Assembly (NCBI GenBank): GCA_001910725.1
Contig: MJGA01000001.1
Location: 62,001 to 126,000, forward strand
Length of the DNA stretch: 64,000 nucleotides
Reading direction: 5' to 3'
Source of the DNA: Phanerodontia chrysosporium
Lineage: Eukaryota; Basidiomycota; Agaricomycetes; Polyporales; Phanerochaetaceae
Shown here: positions 34,954-45,281 of the stretch, piece after piece
Layout: each line of letters starts with the position of its first letter
Position numbering within the stretch: the first letter of the stretch is position 1
Notes under the pieces: generated by a model
Seen by the model: only the letters and a program-made list of their open reading frames with translations
What the model was told of the DNA's origin: nothing
The model's database searches: none
Translations under genes and position numbers: made by a program

Positions 34954-36911
34954 ATGTCAACGAACGGACAGTACGTGCCCTACTTGCTCCCGATGTGCAT
35001 TGAGTAACACATAGTTCTTTTCAGCGAGGCACCAAATGGCTTGGATGAGCTGAAAGCCCTCTCGAAGATCATACAAGATGCCGTGTCTTCAATTGAGAGC
35101 GTACTGGAGTCAAAGAACATGACTTTCCCGTCTCCATACACCCGAATCTGTCCCAAGTCTGAGGCCCCTCGAATGCTTCCGGAGGTTAACAAGGCGTGCG
35201 CGCTGGCTATTGCTGCTGCCTACCAGCTTATCAACGACCTGAGGCACCCAACTGGGACGATCGCTACTGTTGCGATGCAGGTACGTGTACGACTGTTTGA
35301 TTGCTCCTGCTACGAGCTCATGCCTCATATGCGTAGTATGATCTGTCCAGCTCGCTCGCCATTGCCGAGAGGGCCAATGTTGCCGAAGCTATTCGGGAAG
35401 CTGGCACGAAGGTTCGGTCTTCCATTCATCCATCTTGCGCCAAGCTCATGACCTCAGCAGGGTGCACATGTCAACGACATTGCTCGCGCTAGCAACATCG
35501 ACCCCAGCAAGCTCGGTGAGTACCCGCAAGATAGAGAGGCCTTGCGGCTGATGGAATTACAAGCTCGCGTCCTCCGTGTCCTCGCCACGAACCATATCTT
35601 CGTCGAAGTCTCTCCAGACGTCTTCGCCCATAATCGCATCTCGTCATGCCTTGATACCGGAAAGTCCGTTAAAGACCTCGTCCAAAAGTGAGTCTTCGTG
35701 AAGCTCGAAGAGATCTCCTGCTCAACCTGGGCAATGATCTAGCCGCGAGACCAAGCCCATCGGCACTCTTGGCGCCACTGCCGTGGTCGGACACTGGTAA
35801 GGCCGATCAGGATGGCAAACTGCATTGTTCTCACGCCTTCTGACAGCACGGACGAAGGCCTCAGATCTGGTGCGCTTCTTCAAGAAGCGTTGTTCAACCC
35901 CAAGACTGCGCACTCTGAGGAACTGGAGGAAACAGCGTTTAACTACGCTTTCAACACCAAACTCTCTTTCTGGGACTGGTGCGAGCAGCCGGAGAACAAG
36001 CTGTATCATACGCGCTTCTCTGTTACGATGGCTGTCGGAAAGTCAGCTTCCGATTCGGACACAATCTGGAAAGGTGTGCTTCATAGATGTCTCATTCGCC
36101 ATCCTCATTCTCACGGATTGAGGCAGCATTCGATTGGACGGGTCTCAAGGAAGGCTCTCTCGTCGTCGACGTCGGCGGTGGAATGGGCGGGATGTCTGCC
36201 GCGCTTGCGCAAGAGTACCCACATCTCCGCTTCGTAGTCCAGGACCGGGCGCAAGTCATCAAGGCTGGTGCTGAGGTGCGAACCCCAAGTTCTCCAGACA
36301 ACCCCGGGGCTCACCGTTCCGCCAGTTCTGGAACCGCACCGTCCCTGGCGCGCTAGAGTCCGGGCGGGCAACTCTGCAAGGTCGGTGCCAGAGCCCCTAC
36401 GCCCCATACTCCCCAAACTGATCAATCCCGTAGCCCACGACTTCTTCGAGCCCCAGCCGGTCCGCGACGCCGCGGTGTTTTTCATGCGCAGCATCCTGCA
36501 CGACTGGGCGGACAAGTTCTGCCTGCAGATCCTCCGCCAGCTGCGCGCTGCGGCCATGCCGGAGACGCGTCTCGTCATCCTGGACAGTCTCGTATCGTAC
36601 GCGTGCGCTGAGGAGGAGCTCGACGGCATCCCGGGCGCTGCGCGCCCTGCGCCTCCTGCGCCGCTCCTCCCGAACATGGGCCACGCGAATATCGTGAACT
36701 ACTACAAGGATATTCATGTGCGTTGCATCTGTCCCTCTTTCATTGTACGATCCTAACTGCGGCTGGGTTGTAGATGCTGGAGATGCTCAACGGCCGCGAG
36801 CGCACTGTCACCCACCTGCGTGAACTCATGCAGCAGACGGGCTGGAAGCTCGTGCAGGTCCAGCATGGCGTTCAGTCCATCACGGGTATGGTCGTTGGTA
36901 TTCCTGTCTAA
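34954..36911 (+). CDS. O-methyltransferase D (caffeate/flavonoid OMT-like)
   Basis: Third intact OMT. A tiny first exon (MSTNG) joins to GLDELKALSKIIQDAV, then TGTIATVAMQ, YDLSSSLAIAERANVAEA, HVNDIARASNIDPSKLARVL and HIFVEVSPDVFAHNR. The Rossmann part has FDWTGLKEGSLVVDVGGG with the intact loop GGGMGGMS (about 36140-36200) and LRFVVQD. FWNRTVPGALESGRATLQ is followed by AHDFFEPQPVRDAAVFFM and SILHDW with the catalytic His. The end is TGWKLVQVQHG and VVGIPV with the TAA at 36909-36911. Intron positions equal those of OMT-B and OMT-C. All joins keep frame; before FDW the acceptor GAGGCAG must be used. It is separated from the main cluster by three conserved genes and lies on the opposite strand. 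Confidence 0.9.
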
Positions 36912-37099
36912 CTCTCTCGTGAAACCACCATGTAGAAGATTGCTTAGAATATTTGACTTACATTCCACTCGTATCTTGCATCACGTCGAAATCAACAGGC
37001 TGTCGAGTTCATGGTCATTCGAAAGCTACTGTACATGCAGCAATAGAAGTACACAGTCATCCAAGGTAAGTCAAGAAAGAGAGGCCTCCATATCGTTGA

Positions 37100-39332
37100 T
37101 CAGGCGGTATCCGGTTCCTTGTCCTGCTCTGCGAAATACTTGTCGGCGTGGAAGCTTGTGAGCACGAACATGAGCGACTCCATATACCACCACGGCGTGG
37201 GCTCGCCATTCTTCCCCGGCGCACCGCGCTGATTCGCGTCTCTGTTGTGCCACTTCTGGTCCCACCACTCCGGGCGCACGTCGACGTCGTCGCCCGGCTC
37301 CGTCTTGCGCGTAATCTGCACGAAGGTCGCGAGGACGCCCATGCCGACGTACGGCGCGAGCTTGTCGAGCGTGTCGGGGTCCACGAGCACCTGCACGGCG
37401 TCGCGGCGCGGGTCGAACGCGGGGTAAGGACTGTCCGCGTCGTTCGGCGGCGGGGGCGGGGCGGGCCGTTGAGCAGGCCGTAGTTCATGCGCTCGGCCGC
37501 GGTGAGCACCGGCACGACGACCCTGCCGCGCGAGTCCGGCAGGATCTCGGGCGCGACGATGTCCGACGCGACGTGATTCCCGACTCTCACCCACGGCGTA
37601 AAGACGACGACGCCGAGCCGCTGGGCGAGCTCCTCCTCGACGGCCTCGGCGGGCGTCAGGTTCCTTCTTTTCTTCGCGGAGACCGGCTGCGGGCGGATGA
37701 TCTTCTCGATCTTGCGCACGGAGCGTTCGACGACGCCTGTGGTGTGTGTGTATGGCAGCATAGAGGGACCGAGGAGCTCAAAGAGCCTGCTCTCCTTCGG
37801 GACGGCCCACGCGCTGCTGGCATCGACAGCGTCGACAGACCGGCCCCAGCCCGTGGTACTTTCCTCGATGCCCGTGTCCCAGGCGCCAGCCCAGGAGTTC
37901 TCTCCCTCGGCGCTGTCCTGCACTTCCTCGCCATTGATGTCGACGTTGTCCTGAACCGCATCTTGCAGCGCGATCGAGTCGTGATCTATAGCATTGGGAT
38001 CGATTGCCGCCGCTGCCGACTCCTCGCGTGCTTCTTCAGGCGCATCGGCCTCGACCTTACGCTTCTTGGCATCGGGTTGATCGCTGGTGTCGGCCTCTGA
38101 CTCGGACTCGCCATTCTGGCTGCCACCAACGTCCACGACAATTGTCTTCGAGCGGTTGCCCATCTCGCCGTTAAGTGCCTCGAAACTAGCGCTCACGGCG
38201 TCGGGCAGAGCGTGTCCGACGTTGAACGTCCCGGGAAGCTCTGCTTTAGCCTTCTCGCAAAGGTCGAACGCTCGCTTGAGCCCAACCTCCTCTTCGGGGA
38301 AGATGCGGTTGCGAATGAGATACCGAAGGAAGAAACCAATGAGAATGGGTCCCTCCTCGCACTTCTGCTTAGAACTAGAGCAAATAATCAGCCCAATGCG
38401 CGGTCTACTACAAGCAATATAGTAACGCACTGGGCATAACCCTTGTCGCGCCAGTGACCCGAGAAGAAAATCCTGACGGTCATCTCGGGATTGTCCAAGA
38501 ACTCTGCCTTCTTGATTTCTTTTAACTCTTGCAAACGAGCGCGACGCGCGAGAGCCTCTTCATCGGGCTCTTCGGGCTGCGGTTGTGGCTGGTGTTCAGT
38601 CTGCGTCTGCCGACTGTCTCCCACTTTGACAGTAAATTGACTCTGAGGGGTGTTGTCTTCGCCTTCGCCCTCCACGTCGTCTCCATCGTCATCCTCCTCT
38701 TCCTCATTAAAGACTTTCGGCTTCTTAGTCTTACGAGATTCTGTTTGCAGGCCGATATATTGACGCCACTGTTATTCCCAGTGAGGGCGCGTCATATTTA
38801 AAAACGTAAGCAGATGCGCACCCATTCCCAGATGACAAGAGGGTTGCTGTCAGTGAATGAGGGAGGCCAAGGTCGGCCCTCCTTAAATTCGTCCGCAGCC
38901 TTGTCCAGCCGATCGATACGATTGACAGCACTGCACAGCGTGAACTACAGGTACAGAGAAGAGAGACGAGGCGACTTACGGATCTATACTGATACGCCTA
39001 TTATTCTCGATCTGCTCCCATTCTTCATACCATTTCGCGGGCTTCAGGTTGCCTTTGGCATCCACGACCGACCGCTTCAGCTTCTTGTTCGTCTTGTGCT
39101 TCATCCGCTCTGCAGGAGTCAAACTGTGGCTTGAAGCAAGCGGAACGGTGGGAGTGCCTCTGCCGTCGCGTTCAATCTCGCCGGAATCGGGGTCGAGGAC
39201 GACCCGAATGCCTGCGGGCTTGAACTCGCTCCAGACGGGGACTTTGGCACCTGGCGGTGGCTGCGGGAACGGTGGGAAGACAATGAACGGCCGCTCAGGA
39301 GCGGGCGTGACGGGGACACCGTCGACGAGCAT
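37100..39332 (-). CDS. Argonaute-chaperone subunit Arb1-like protein (one apparent frameshift)
   Basis: Probable member of the Arb1 family (ARC complex, which loads small RNA into Argonaute in fission yeast). The middle part, FLRYLIRNRIFPEEE then CEKAKAELPGTFNVGHALPD, matches the family pattern of a conserved helix followed by A-x-x-ELP and ALPxxFN. Upstream are ERMKHKTNKKLKRSVV, WYEEWEQIENNRRISID, an acidic linker and MTVRIFFSGHWRDKG. Downstream is a low-complexity acidic stretch with KKRKVE, then LFELLGPSMLPYTHTTGVVE and VQVLVDPDTLDKLAPYVGMG. The frame slips by one base in the G/C run at 37452-37465; an extra C on the coding strand restores a polyproline. Start at 39332 (MLVDGVPV) is preferred; an upstream exon from 39489 is possible. 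Family call is from pattern memory and moderately sure. Convergent with OMT-D, only 188 bp apart. Confidence 0.55.
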
Positions 39333-39822
39333 CTCGGATTATATGTCTCTGGCGAGGGTAGTGGTCAGACGGAGAGAGACGAAATGAGAGCACAATTGGG
39401 ATATACACATTGATTCTCCGCTGATGCCAGTGCGGTATGATGGCGCCCCGCACTTGCTTTGCGTAGTCTATGCCATAAAACACGTCCATATCACGCTGCA
39501 GCCGATCTCAGTGTTCTTCAGCCGTCGGTCCAGCGGAAGACAATGTTTGGGCTTCACGACAATGTAGGGTCACGTGATCCCTGCGACAATGAGTCTGATC
39601 GCGACAAGCGCCCAATCATGTAGCCCGCCACGCCTGCGACGCGTGGTTAGACCGCCCTGTCTGCTTGCCACGCCTTTTCACGACCTTTTCAGCGTGCACG
39701 ACATCGTAAAATACCCTTCACATCTCTCCAGCTGGCGCAACATACCCGTCATCGCCGTCATATCTCGGTTAGACTCCCACCACCCACTTCACGATATCCG
39801 CTAGCTGGCCTAGCACATCACG
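39333..39822. other. Divergent intergenic region
   Basis: Shared upstream region of the Arb1-like gene (-) and the AT-hook gene (+). A possible upstream exon of the former (39406-39489, MDVFYGIDYAKQVRG) lies here. Confidence 0.45.
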
Positions 39823-41332
39823 ATGGTTTTCGGATTTTTGCTTAGAAGACAGTCAACGCAACTGACGGCCGCGGAGACGTCTGAGTCACAAAATGCCTCA
39901 TCCTCAGAGGTACCGCGATCGACTTCGCCGGACAATACTATGCAGCAGGACACGATGAAAGAGACCTCGGAAGGCCCGAAGCATATCCAGGCTCAGGTCG
40001 CGCAACTGCAACTGCGAACACCCTCTCCCTCCGTCTCCGACTCTGTTTCTGTTGTGCCAGGCATCAGACAGCCTTCCGAGGCTTTGGCCGGCGTACCAGA
40101 GTCCATCCGTCCGCTCCTTGAGCCGACCCCGGAGGCGCTGATCACGCTCATTTCGTCGATACCTGCAAAGACTCTGCACACATACACCCTTGCCCAAATA
40201 CCCAGCAGCGAGCAGCCCGTACTCGACGCGCTCGCTACCTTCTTCGCCACGCTCTCGCCCCCACCGCGGCTGCACTGCGTGCGCTGCCACAAAGACTATG
40301 TCGAGGTCGAGAACGATGACCGCAGTTGCCTTGTGCCCCACGATGACGAGAGCGCGGAAGTCGAACGCGTCGGTCGAACTGGACACGAGCGCAGAACCAA
40401 GGAGGGGACGGAGTACGAGACAACCTGGGGCTGCTGCGGGAAGACCACCGAGGGCGACGGTAGCCAGGGTCCACCCGATGGATGGTGCTACGAGGGAAAG
40501 CATACAGTCAGTACTTCATATACTCATACTCACTGATTCCTTACTTACGTCAAATCTTATGCAGACCGACGTGAAACGCGCCCGCTTCCGCGCCGACTCG
40601 ACACCACAGGACGATAAGCTCGTCTCCTGCCTGCGGCTAAACTGCCACGGCATCCGTGCACGCCTGCCGCGCGGCACTAGCACCCGCAAACGCGCACGCA
40701 AGACGTACAAAGAGGCGAGCTCGGACGACGAGGACAGCGCTGGCGCGTCAGACAGCGGCGTCGACGAGATCGCGGGGCGCGCACGCAGCGCAAAGCGCAG
40801 GACGCCCGCGCGGCCACGCCCGAAGTCCCAGTCAAAGCAGCGTGCGGAGGACGCGATGGACGTCGACGACGCGCGTGAGGAGAGCGCGAGCGCTGCCGGG
40901 AGCGCCAGCAAAAAGGAGCAGGACGCGTCGCCGGCGCAGGCCAAACGGCCGCGCGGCCGCCCACGCAAGTCGCTCCCGGGCCCCGATGCCCAGGGCTCGC
41001 CGTCCGCGTCTGCGTCTGCGCACGCCCCGAGACGGCGCGGACGCCCGCCGAAGACGGCGGCGATGGTGGAAGACAGCGAGCCGGAGACGAGCCGCGGGCG
41101 CGGGACGGCGTCGCCCGTGCGCCGCGAGACGGAACGGCCGCGCACACGCTCGCTGAGCCGCACGCGTGCGGCCGAGCAGGGCGCGGCGACGACGGGCGCA
41201 TGGCGTGCGGGGCACAAGCCCAAGAGCCGCTCGCGCACGAAGCTCGGCGAGGTTGTGAGCGGCGCGCGTAGCGACTCGGGCGAGGCGGATGATGAGCAGC
41301 CCAAGAAGAAGCGCAAGGTCGCTGCGGCGTAA
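39823..41332 (+). CDS. Cys/His zinc-binding and AT-hook nuclear protein
   Basis: Hypothetical DNA-binding protein of about 480 residues, two exons (intron about 40507-40560). The N-terminus is Ser/Thr-rich. In the middle is a Cys/His module: CVRCHKDYVEVENDDRSC, then VPHDDESAEVERVG, then TTWGCCGK and WCYEGKH; the spacing suggests a treble-clef-like zinc site. The C-terminal half is basic and disordered with two AT-hooks, RPRGRPRK (about 40950) and RRRGRPPK (about 41035), and ends in PKKKRKV, a classical monopartite nuclear localisation sequence. AT-hooks bind the minor groove of AT-rich DNA. No enzymatic domain is seen. The antisense long frames are GC-driven shadows. Confidence 0.8.
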
Positions 41333-41610
41333 ACACCGATGCGTGGCGTGGTGGCTAACTTATCTCTAATACGACTCACTGGATGTGTCGGAGACTGGTT
41401 TGCTTGTATACTGTATGCTCCGACGAGCTACCGTTGGTTGTGTAGCCTTCTCTTCGACTTCATGTAGCACCGTGTCATCGTTTACTCACATAGATGTCTC
41501 ACTATGTTCTACATGATATATTCAATTACAGAACAATTGCGAGCTGCATTCTGGTTGCGAAGCAATGTCCGAAGCGTTCATAATCAGCGTATGGGACATC
41601 GAAGAGGTGA

Positions 41611-43110
41611 CTACCGTCTTCGTCTGTCTCTATCGTCGCGATACCTGTCCCTACTCCTACTTCTTCGCCTATCATGGTCCCGACGGTCATCGCGATCCCT
41701 GTCGTGCCTTCGATCCCTGTCCCTCTCCCTGTGTCTGTCCCGGTCCCGTTCACGATCCTTGTCGCGCCGTGGGCTGCGACTCCGGCTTCGATGCCGTCGG
41801 TGCTTTTCGTCAGGCACATCGAACACCATGTCGTAATCCGCACCGCGGTCACCAGAGCCTGCGCGGTATCTGCGCGTCTCCTCGAGATCGTCCCGCCCAG
41901 CGAAACCGCCGGGCTTCCTCCTAGGACCGAGTTTCGCGTCGTTCGACCACTTGCCGTTGTTGAGACGCGAGACGGATTGCGAGCTATGGGGGTACAGAAT
42001 GTTAGCACGCTCCGAATGTTTGGTAGGTGCATATACTCACAAGTCGACCCATATCCTGCGGTCATCTACAAGGACGTTCTGCATCTTGAAATAGGCCTGC
42101 TCGGCGTCCTCGCGGCGGTCAAATTCAATGAAGGCGTACTGCAACGAGTCGCCAGTACGCTTGTCGCGGATGACCTGACAGCTCATGATTGTGCCGAAGC
42201 GGGAGAAGATGAGCTCCAGGTCCTCGTCCCGGGTGACGGGATTGAGCTTGCACACGAAGAGCACATTCTCTGGCGGCCGCACATTGGCGAAGGGGAGGTC
42301 GCCGACCATCTCGAGCGTCAGAGCAGATGCCTCGGCCGCTTTCTTACGCCGCAGCTCCTCGGCCTCCTCTTCGGGTAGCGTCGCTAGCGGGTCTTCGTCT
42401 TCAGCGATACGCGTCGAGTTGTCTGGTGGGCGCGTCGGAATGCTGTCAGGGACAACGAGGCCTTCTGGGTCGGGGAACGGGTCATCTGCGGGGAAGTCAA
42501 CACGCTTGTCACGTAGGTGGAGATCGCGACAGACGCACCCAGGATCTCGACGTGTCGTATCCTCACGTCCTTGAATGGCCGCCCCTCCTGGTCAACAAAC
42601 ACGTCGTTTAGCTTCTCCAGAGTCTCGATACCTTCCACGACATGCCCAAATACGGCGTGCTTTCCGTCGAGGTAGTCGATGTTCTCGCCCAGCGTTATGA
42701 AGAATTGGCTGCCACAGCCTCCTTTGGTCCCGTCCTCCAAAGCAGGGGCAACGGCCATGGAGACTGTCCCCTTGTGTTTGTGCTTCAACCGAGGAACAAA
42801 TTCGGGCGTGAAGTAGCGGGGAGCTTTGGTGCCCTGCTTGGAGGCGATGTATGACCAAATCGACTCGCCGCCCGTTCCCGTCGCGGTCGGGTCTCCAGTC
42901 TGCGCCAGGAAGTCTTTCGAGACTGAGCATACAGAGGTGAGCTCAGCGTCAATGGTGTAAAGATCTGGAAGACGCACCATTGAAGAAGGCGTGCAAGTTG
43001 TAATAGTATACTTTACACAGTTTGAGAAAGTTCTCGCATGTCTTTGGACAGGCCTCTACCTCCAAGTCTATCACAATGTCTCCCAGAGACGTCTCCAGGA
43101 GTACCGACAT
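41611..43110 (-). CDS. Peptidyl-prolyl isomerase-like 4 (cyclophilin + RRM)
   Basis: Nuclear cyclophilin of the PPIL4/CYP6 type. Start 43110: [17 protein letters not shown], then [14 protein letters not shown]. After an intron comes [39 protein letters not shown] with SQFFITLG, and [11 protein letters not shown], completing the PPIase domain. A 47-nt or so intron joins HVEIL to [15 protein letters not shown]. The RRM has [20 protein letters not shown] as RNP2 region and [18 protein letters not shown] as RNP1 region. The tail after an intron is an RS/RD-rich domain (about 41611-41800) ending at a stop at 41611. The domain order matches the family, whose members associate with spliceosomes. Confidence 0.92.
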
Positions 43111-43518
43111 CCCAAGAGGTGAATACCGGGCCGTGCGTGTGCGGGGACGCCAATAGGCGGAAAGTTGTTGGCGGAATGAAGTGAGCGTGAAAGCGCCTGT
43201 GAGGCGTCGCGGGGCGGAGGTCGGGCGCCTCGCGCCGACGCCCGTACAGCTCGTTCCACACTTCTGAAAGAGCGCAAAATGCGGGTCGATTTACTAACGT
43301 GATTTGTTGCTCGACTATTGATATGCTCACTACAGCTGCCGCGGTGTACCGATATACGAGAGATATTCAGAATATAGTGCATTAGACGCCCAACATCTCC
43401 CGCGCCAAACCTCGAGGGACTCTTCGTTATTGCACTCATCATCCTGCCGTCTTACGCTGTGTCGAGGTCGCCTCTTCGCACACCACATCTGAGGGACTGC
43501 CCCTCATCTACTAAAGTC
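43111..43518. promoter_or_regulatory. Shared bidirectional promoter region, PPIL4-like / SNRNP40-like
   Basis: A 408-bp head-to-head spacer between two genes for spliceosome-associated proteins. No clear TATA box on either side. Open frames in it are weak and probably untranslated. Confidence 0.5.
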
Positions 43519-44941
43519 ATGTCAAAACGCCCTGGTTCCCCTCCCCCGCCCCCAGGCGGCGCTGTCATCAAGCGTGCACGGTCTTCAGACACACCCTCTG
43601 ACCAACAACAACTCATTATCTCGTCTGCGGGTGAGAAGGAGCAGGGTCTTGTGCGGACTGTCAAGCGTACCAGTGCACTGGAGGCACCCATTGTTAGCCT
43701 GAGTGGATCGCATAGCGTACGTCTATCTGTCTTGTTCGTGTTGAAGCGTCCGCTGGAGTACGCGGTTCTGACAAGCATTGAACCTTCAGGCCGAGATATT
43801 GAGCTGCCGCTTCGACCCTTCGGGACAGAACATCGTCGCGTGCTCTGCGGATCGCAGCGTCTGTGCGTGCCTTGCCACACGCTCCCAGTTCGCCCACTGA
43901 CCTCTTTGCATCTCATAGCCCTCTGGAAGACGTATGCCCCAAACACCAACTACGGCCTGCTCTCCGCGCTGCACAAGGCGCCAATCCTCGACGTCCACTT
44001 CAGCGCCGTGCACCAGCTGGTGTACACCGCGTCCGCGGACCACACACTCGGAGTCATCTCACTTGCGACCGGCGAACGCGTACGCAAGCTGCGCGCGCAC
44101 CGCGGGATCGTCAACAGCCTCGACAGGACCGTGAGCGGCGTTGCCGGCGGTGAGCTCATCGTCTCGGGGAGCGACGATGGCACCGTGCGCGTCTGGGAGG
44201 GCGGTGAGGAGGGTAGCAAGGCACCTGTCAAGGTGTGGGAGATCGGCTGCCCTGTCACGGCAGTGTGCTGGAGCCAGGACGGATCGGTGGTGTATGCGGG
44301 TGCTGTAGACAATGAAATCCACGTGAGTCGCAGTACTCTGTTCGTTGCTGCATCGGGTTGATGACTTATCGCACACATTAGGTCTTGGACATTCGTTCAG
44401 AGTCCTCCGAGCTTCCGTCACTCGTAGGACACACTGACACCCCCACCTCACTCGCGGTCTCACCCAATGGCAACTTCTTACTTTCACCGTCGCTCTCGAG
44501 CCAGACGCTTGTTCACGATATTCGTCCATTCTCGCCTACTCCGTCACGCATACATCGCGTACTTATTGGTGCACCTGCTGGCTTCGAGAACACACTTCTC
44601 CGTGGTGCATGGAGCAAAGACGATGGCGGCAAGCGCGTCGGTGTCGGCGGCGCGGATCGCACCGTCTGCATTTGGGATGTGGAAAGTGGGCAGGTGCAAT
44701 ACAAGGTGAGTTTATAGTTCAGTAGTTGAGTTTCCATATTTACGAAGTCGTGACTCTTTGCAGCTTCCAGGGCACAAAGGAACTGTCACTGCTGTGGACT
44801 TCCACCCTCACGAGCCTATTGGTATGACATCCACTGTGTACATCTGTTGCGAACTGTCTCTTACTTTCTGTGATAGTCCTCACTGGCAGCAAGGACGGCA
44901 CGATGTTGCTCGGAGAAATCGAACCGAGTGTCAAAATTTAG
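43519..44941 (+). CDS. U5 snRNP 40 kDa-like WD40 protein (SNRNP40)
   Basis: WD40 beta-propeller of the U5 snRNP-40K/Prp8-binding type. Start 43519 gives MSKRPGSPPPPPGGAVIKRA. The repeats follow: APIVSLSGSH/AEILSCRFDPSG, SADRSV, APILDVHFSAVHQLVYTASA, LRAHRGIVNSL, LIVSGSDDGTVRVWE, ITAVCW-type strands (VTAVCWSQDGSVVYAGAVDN), VLDIRSESSELPSLVGHTD, GVGGADRTVCIWDVESGQV, LPGHKGTVTAVDFHP and VLTGSKDGTMLLGEIEPSVK with the stop at 44941. Five short introns join cleanly. Seven blades, N-terminal basic Pro-rich leader and length agree with the family. It should act in the nucleus in pre-mRNA splicing. Confidence 0.88.
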
Positions 44942-45281
44942 TGTATTCGATGTCGCGTGTAGTGTATGCTTCCGAGCTTTCTCTTCTATTCTACGGGCGG
45001 CGTTCACATTGTTTGAACGTAACAATATCATCAGAGAGGACGCTCGTTCTCAGGCGAGAGTTGAACGTTGACAGAGTAGTTTGCAAAACGCAAGTTCCGG
45101 TGCGTATCTCTTTGTTTGTTCTTGTTAGGATCGAAAGCCTTTGGTTACCAAAACTGGTAAAATATAGGTCAATTCATCAAGGACGTATTTCGTACATGGA
45201 TCGTCAGACTACAGATACAACGGACATTAGCGATAGTAAAAAGTAGAAGATAATCGGCTATTTGATCGTTATGTAGGTATC
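44942..45281. other. Convergent intergenic gap
   Basis: Holds the 3' ends of the SNRNP40-like gene and phospholipase B. No gene recognised. Confidence 0.5.

Noticed and set aside
40516..41379. Minus-strand open frames opposite the AT-hook gene
   Set aside because: Shadow of a biased GC-rich exon; the plus strand carries AT-hooks, Cys/His motifs and a nuclear signal.
42450..42560. Apparent frameshift in the PPIL4-like gene
   Set aside because: A normal short intron (donor GTGCGT, acceptor CCGCAG) joins HVEIL to DDPFPDP in frame.
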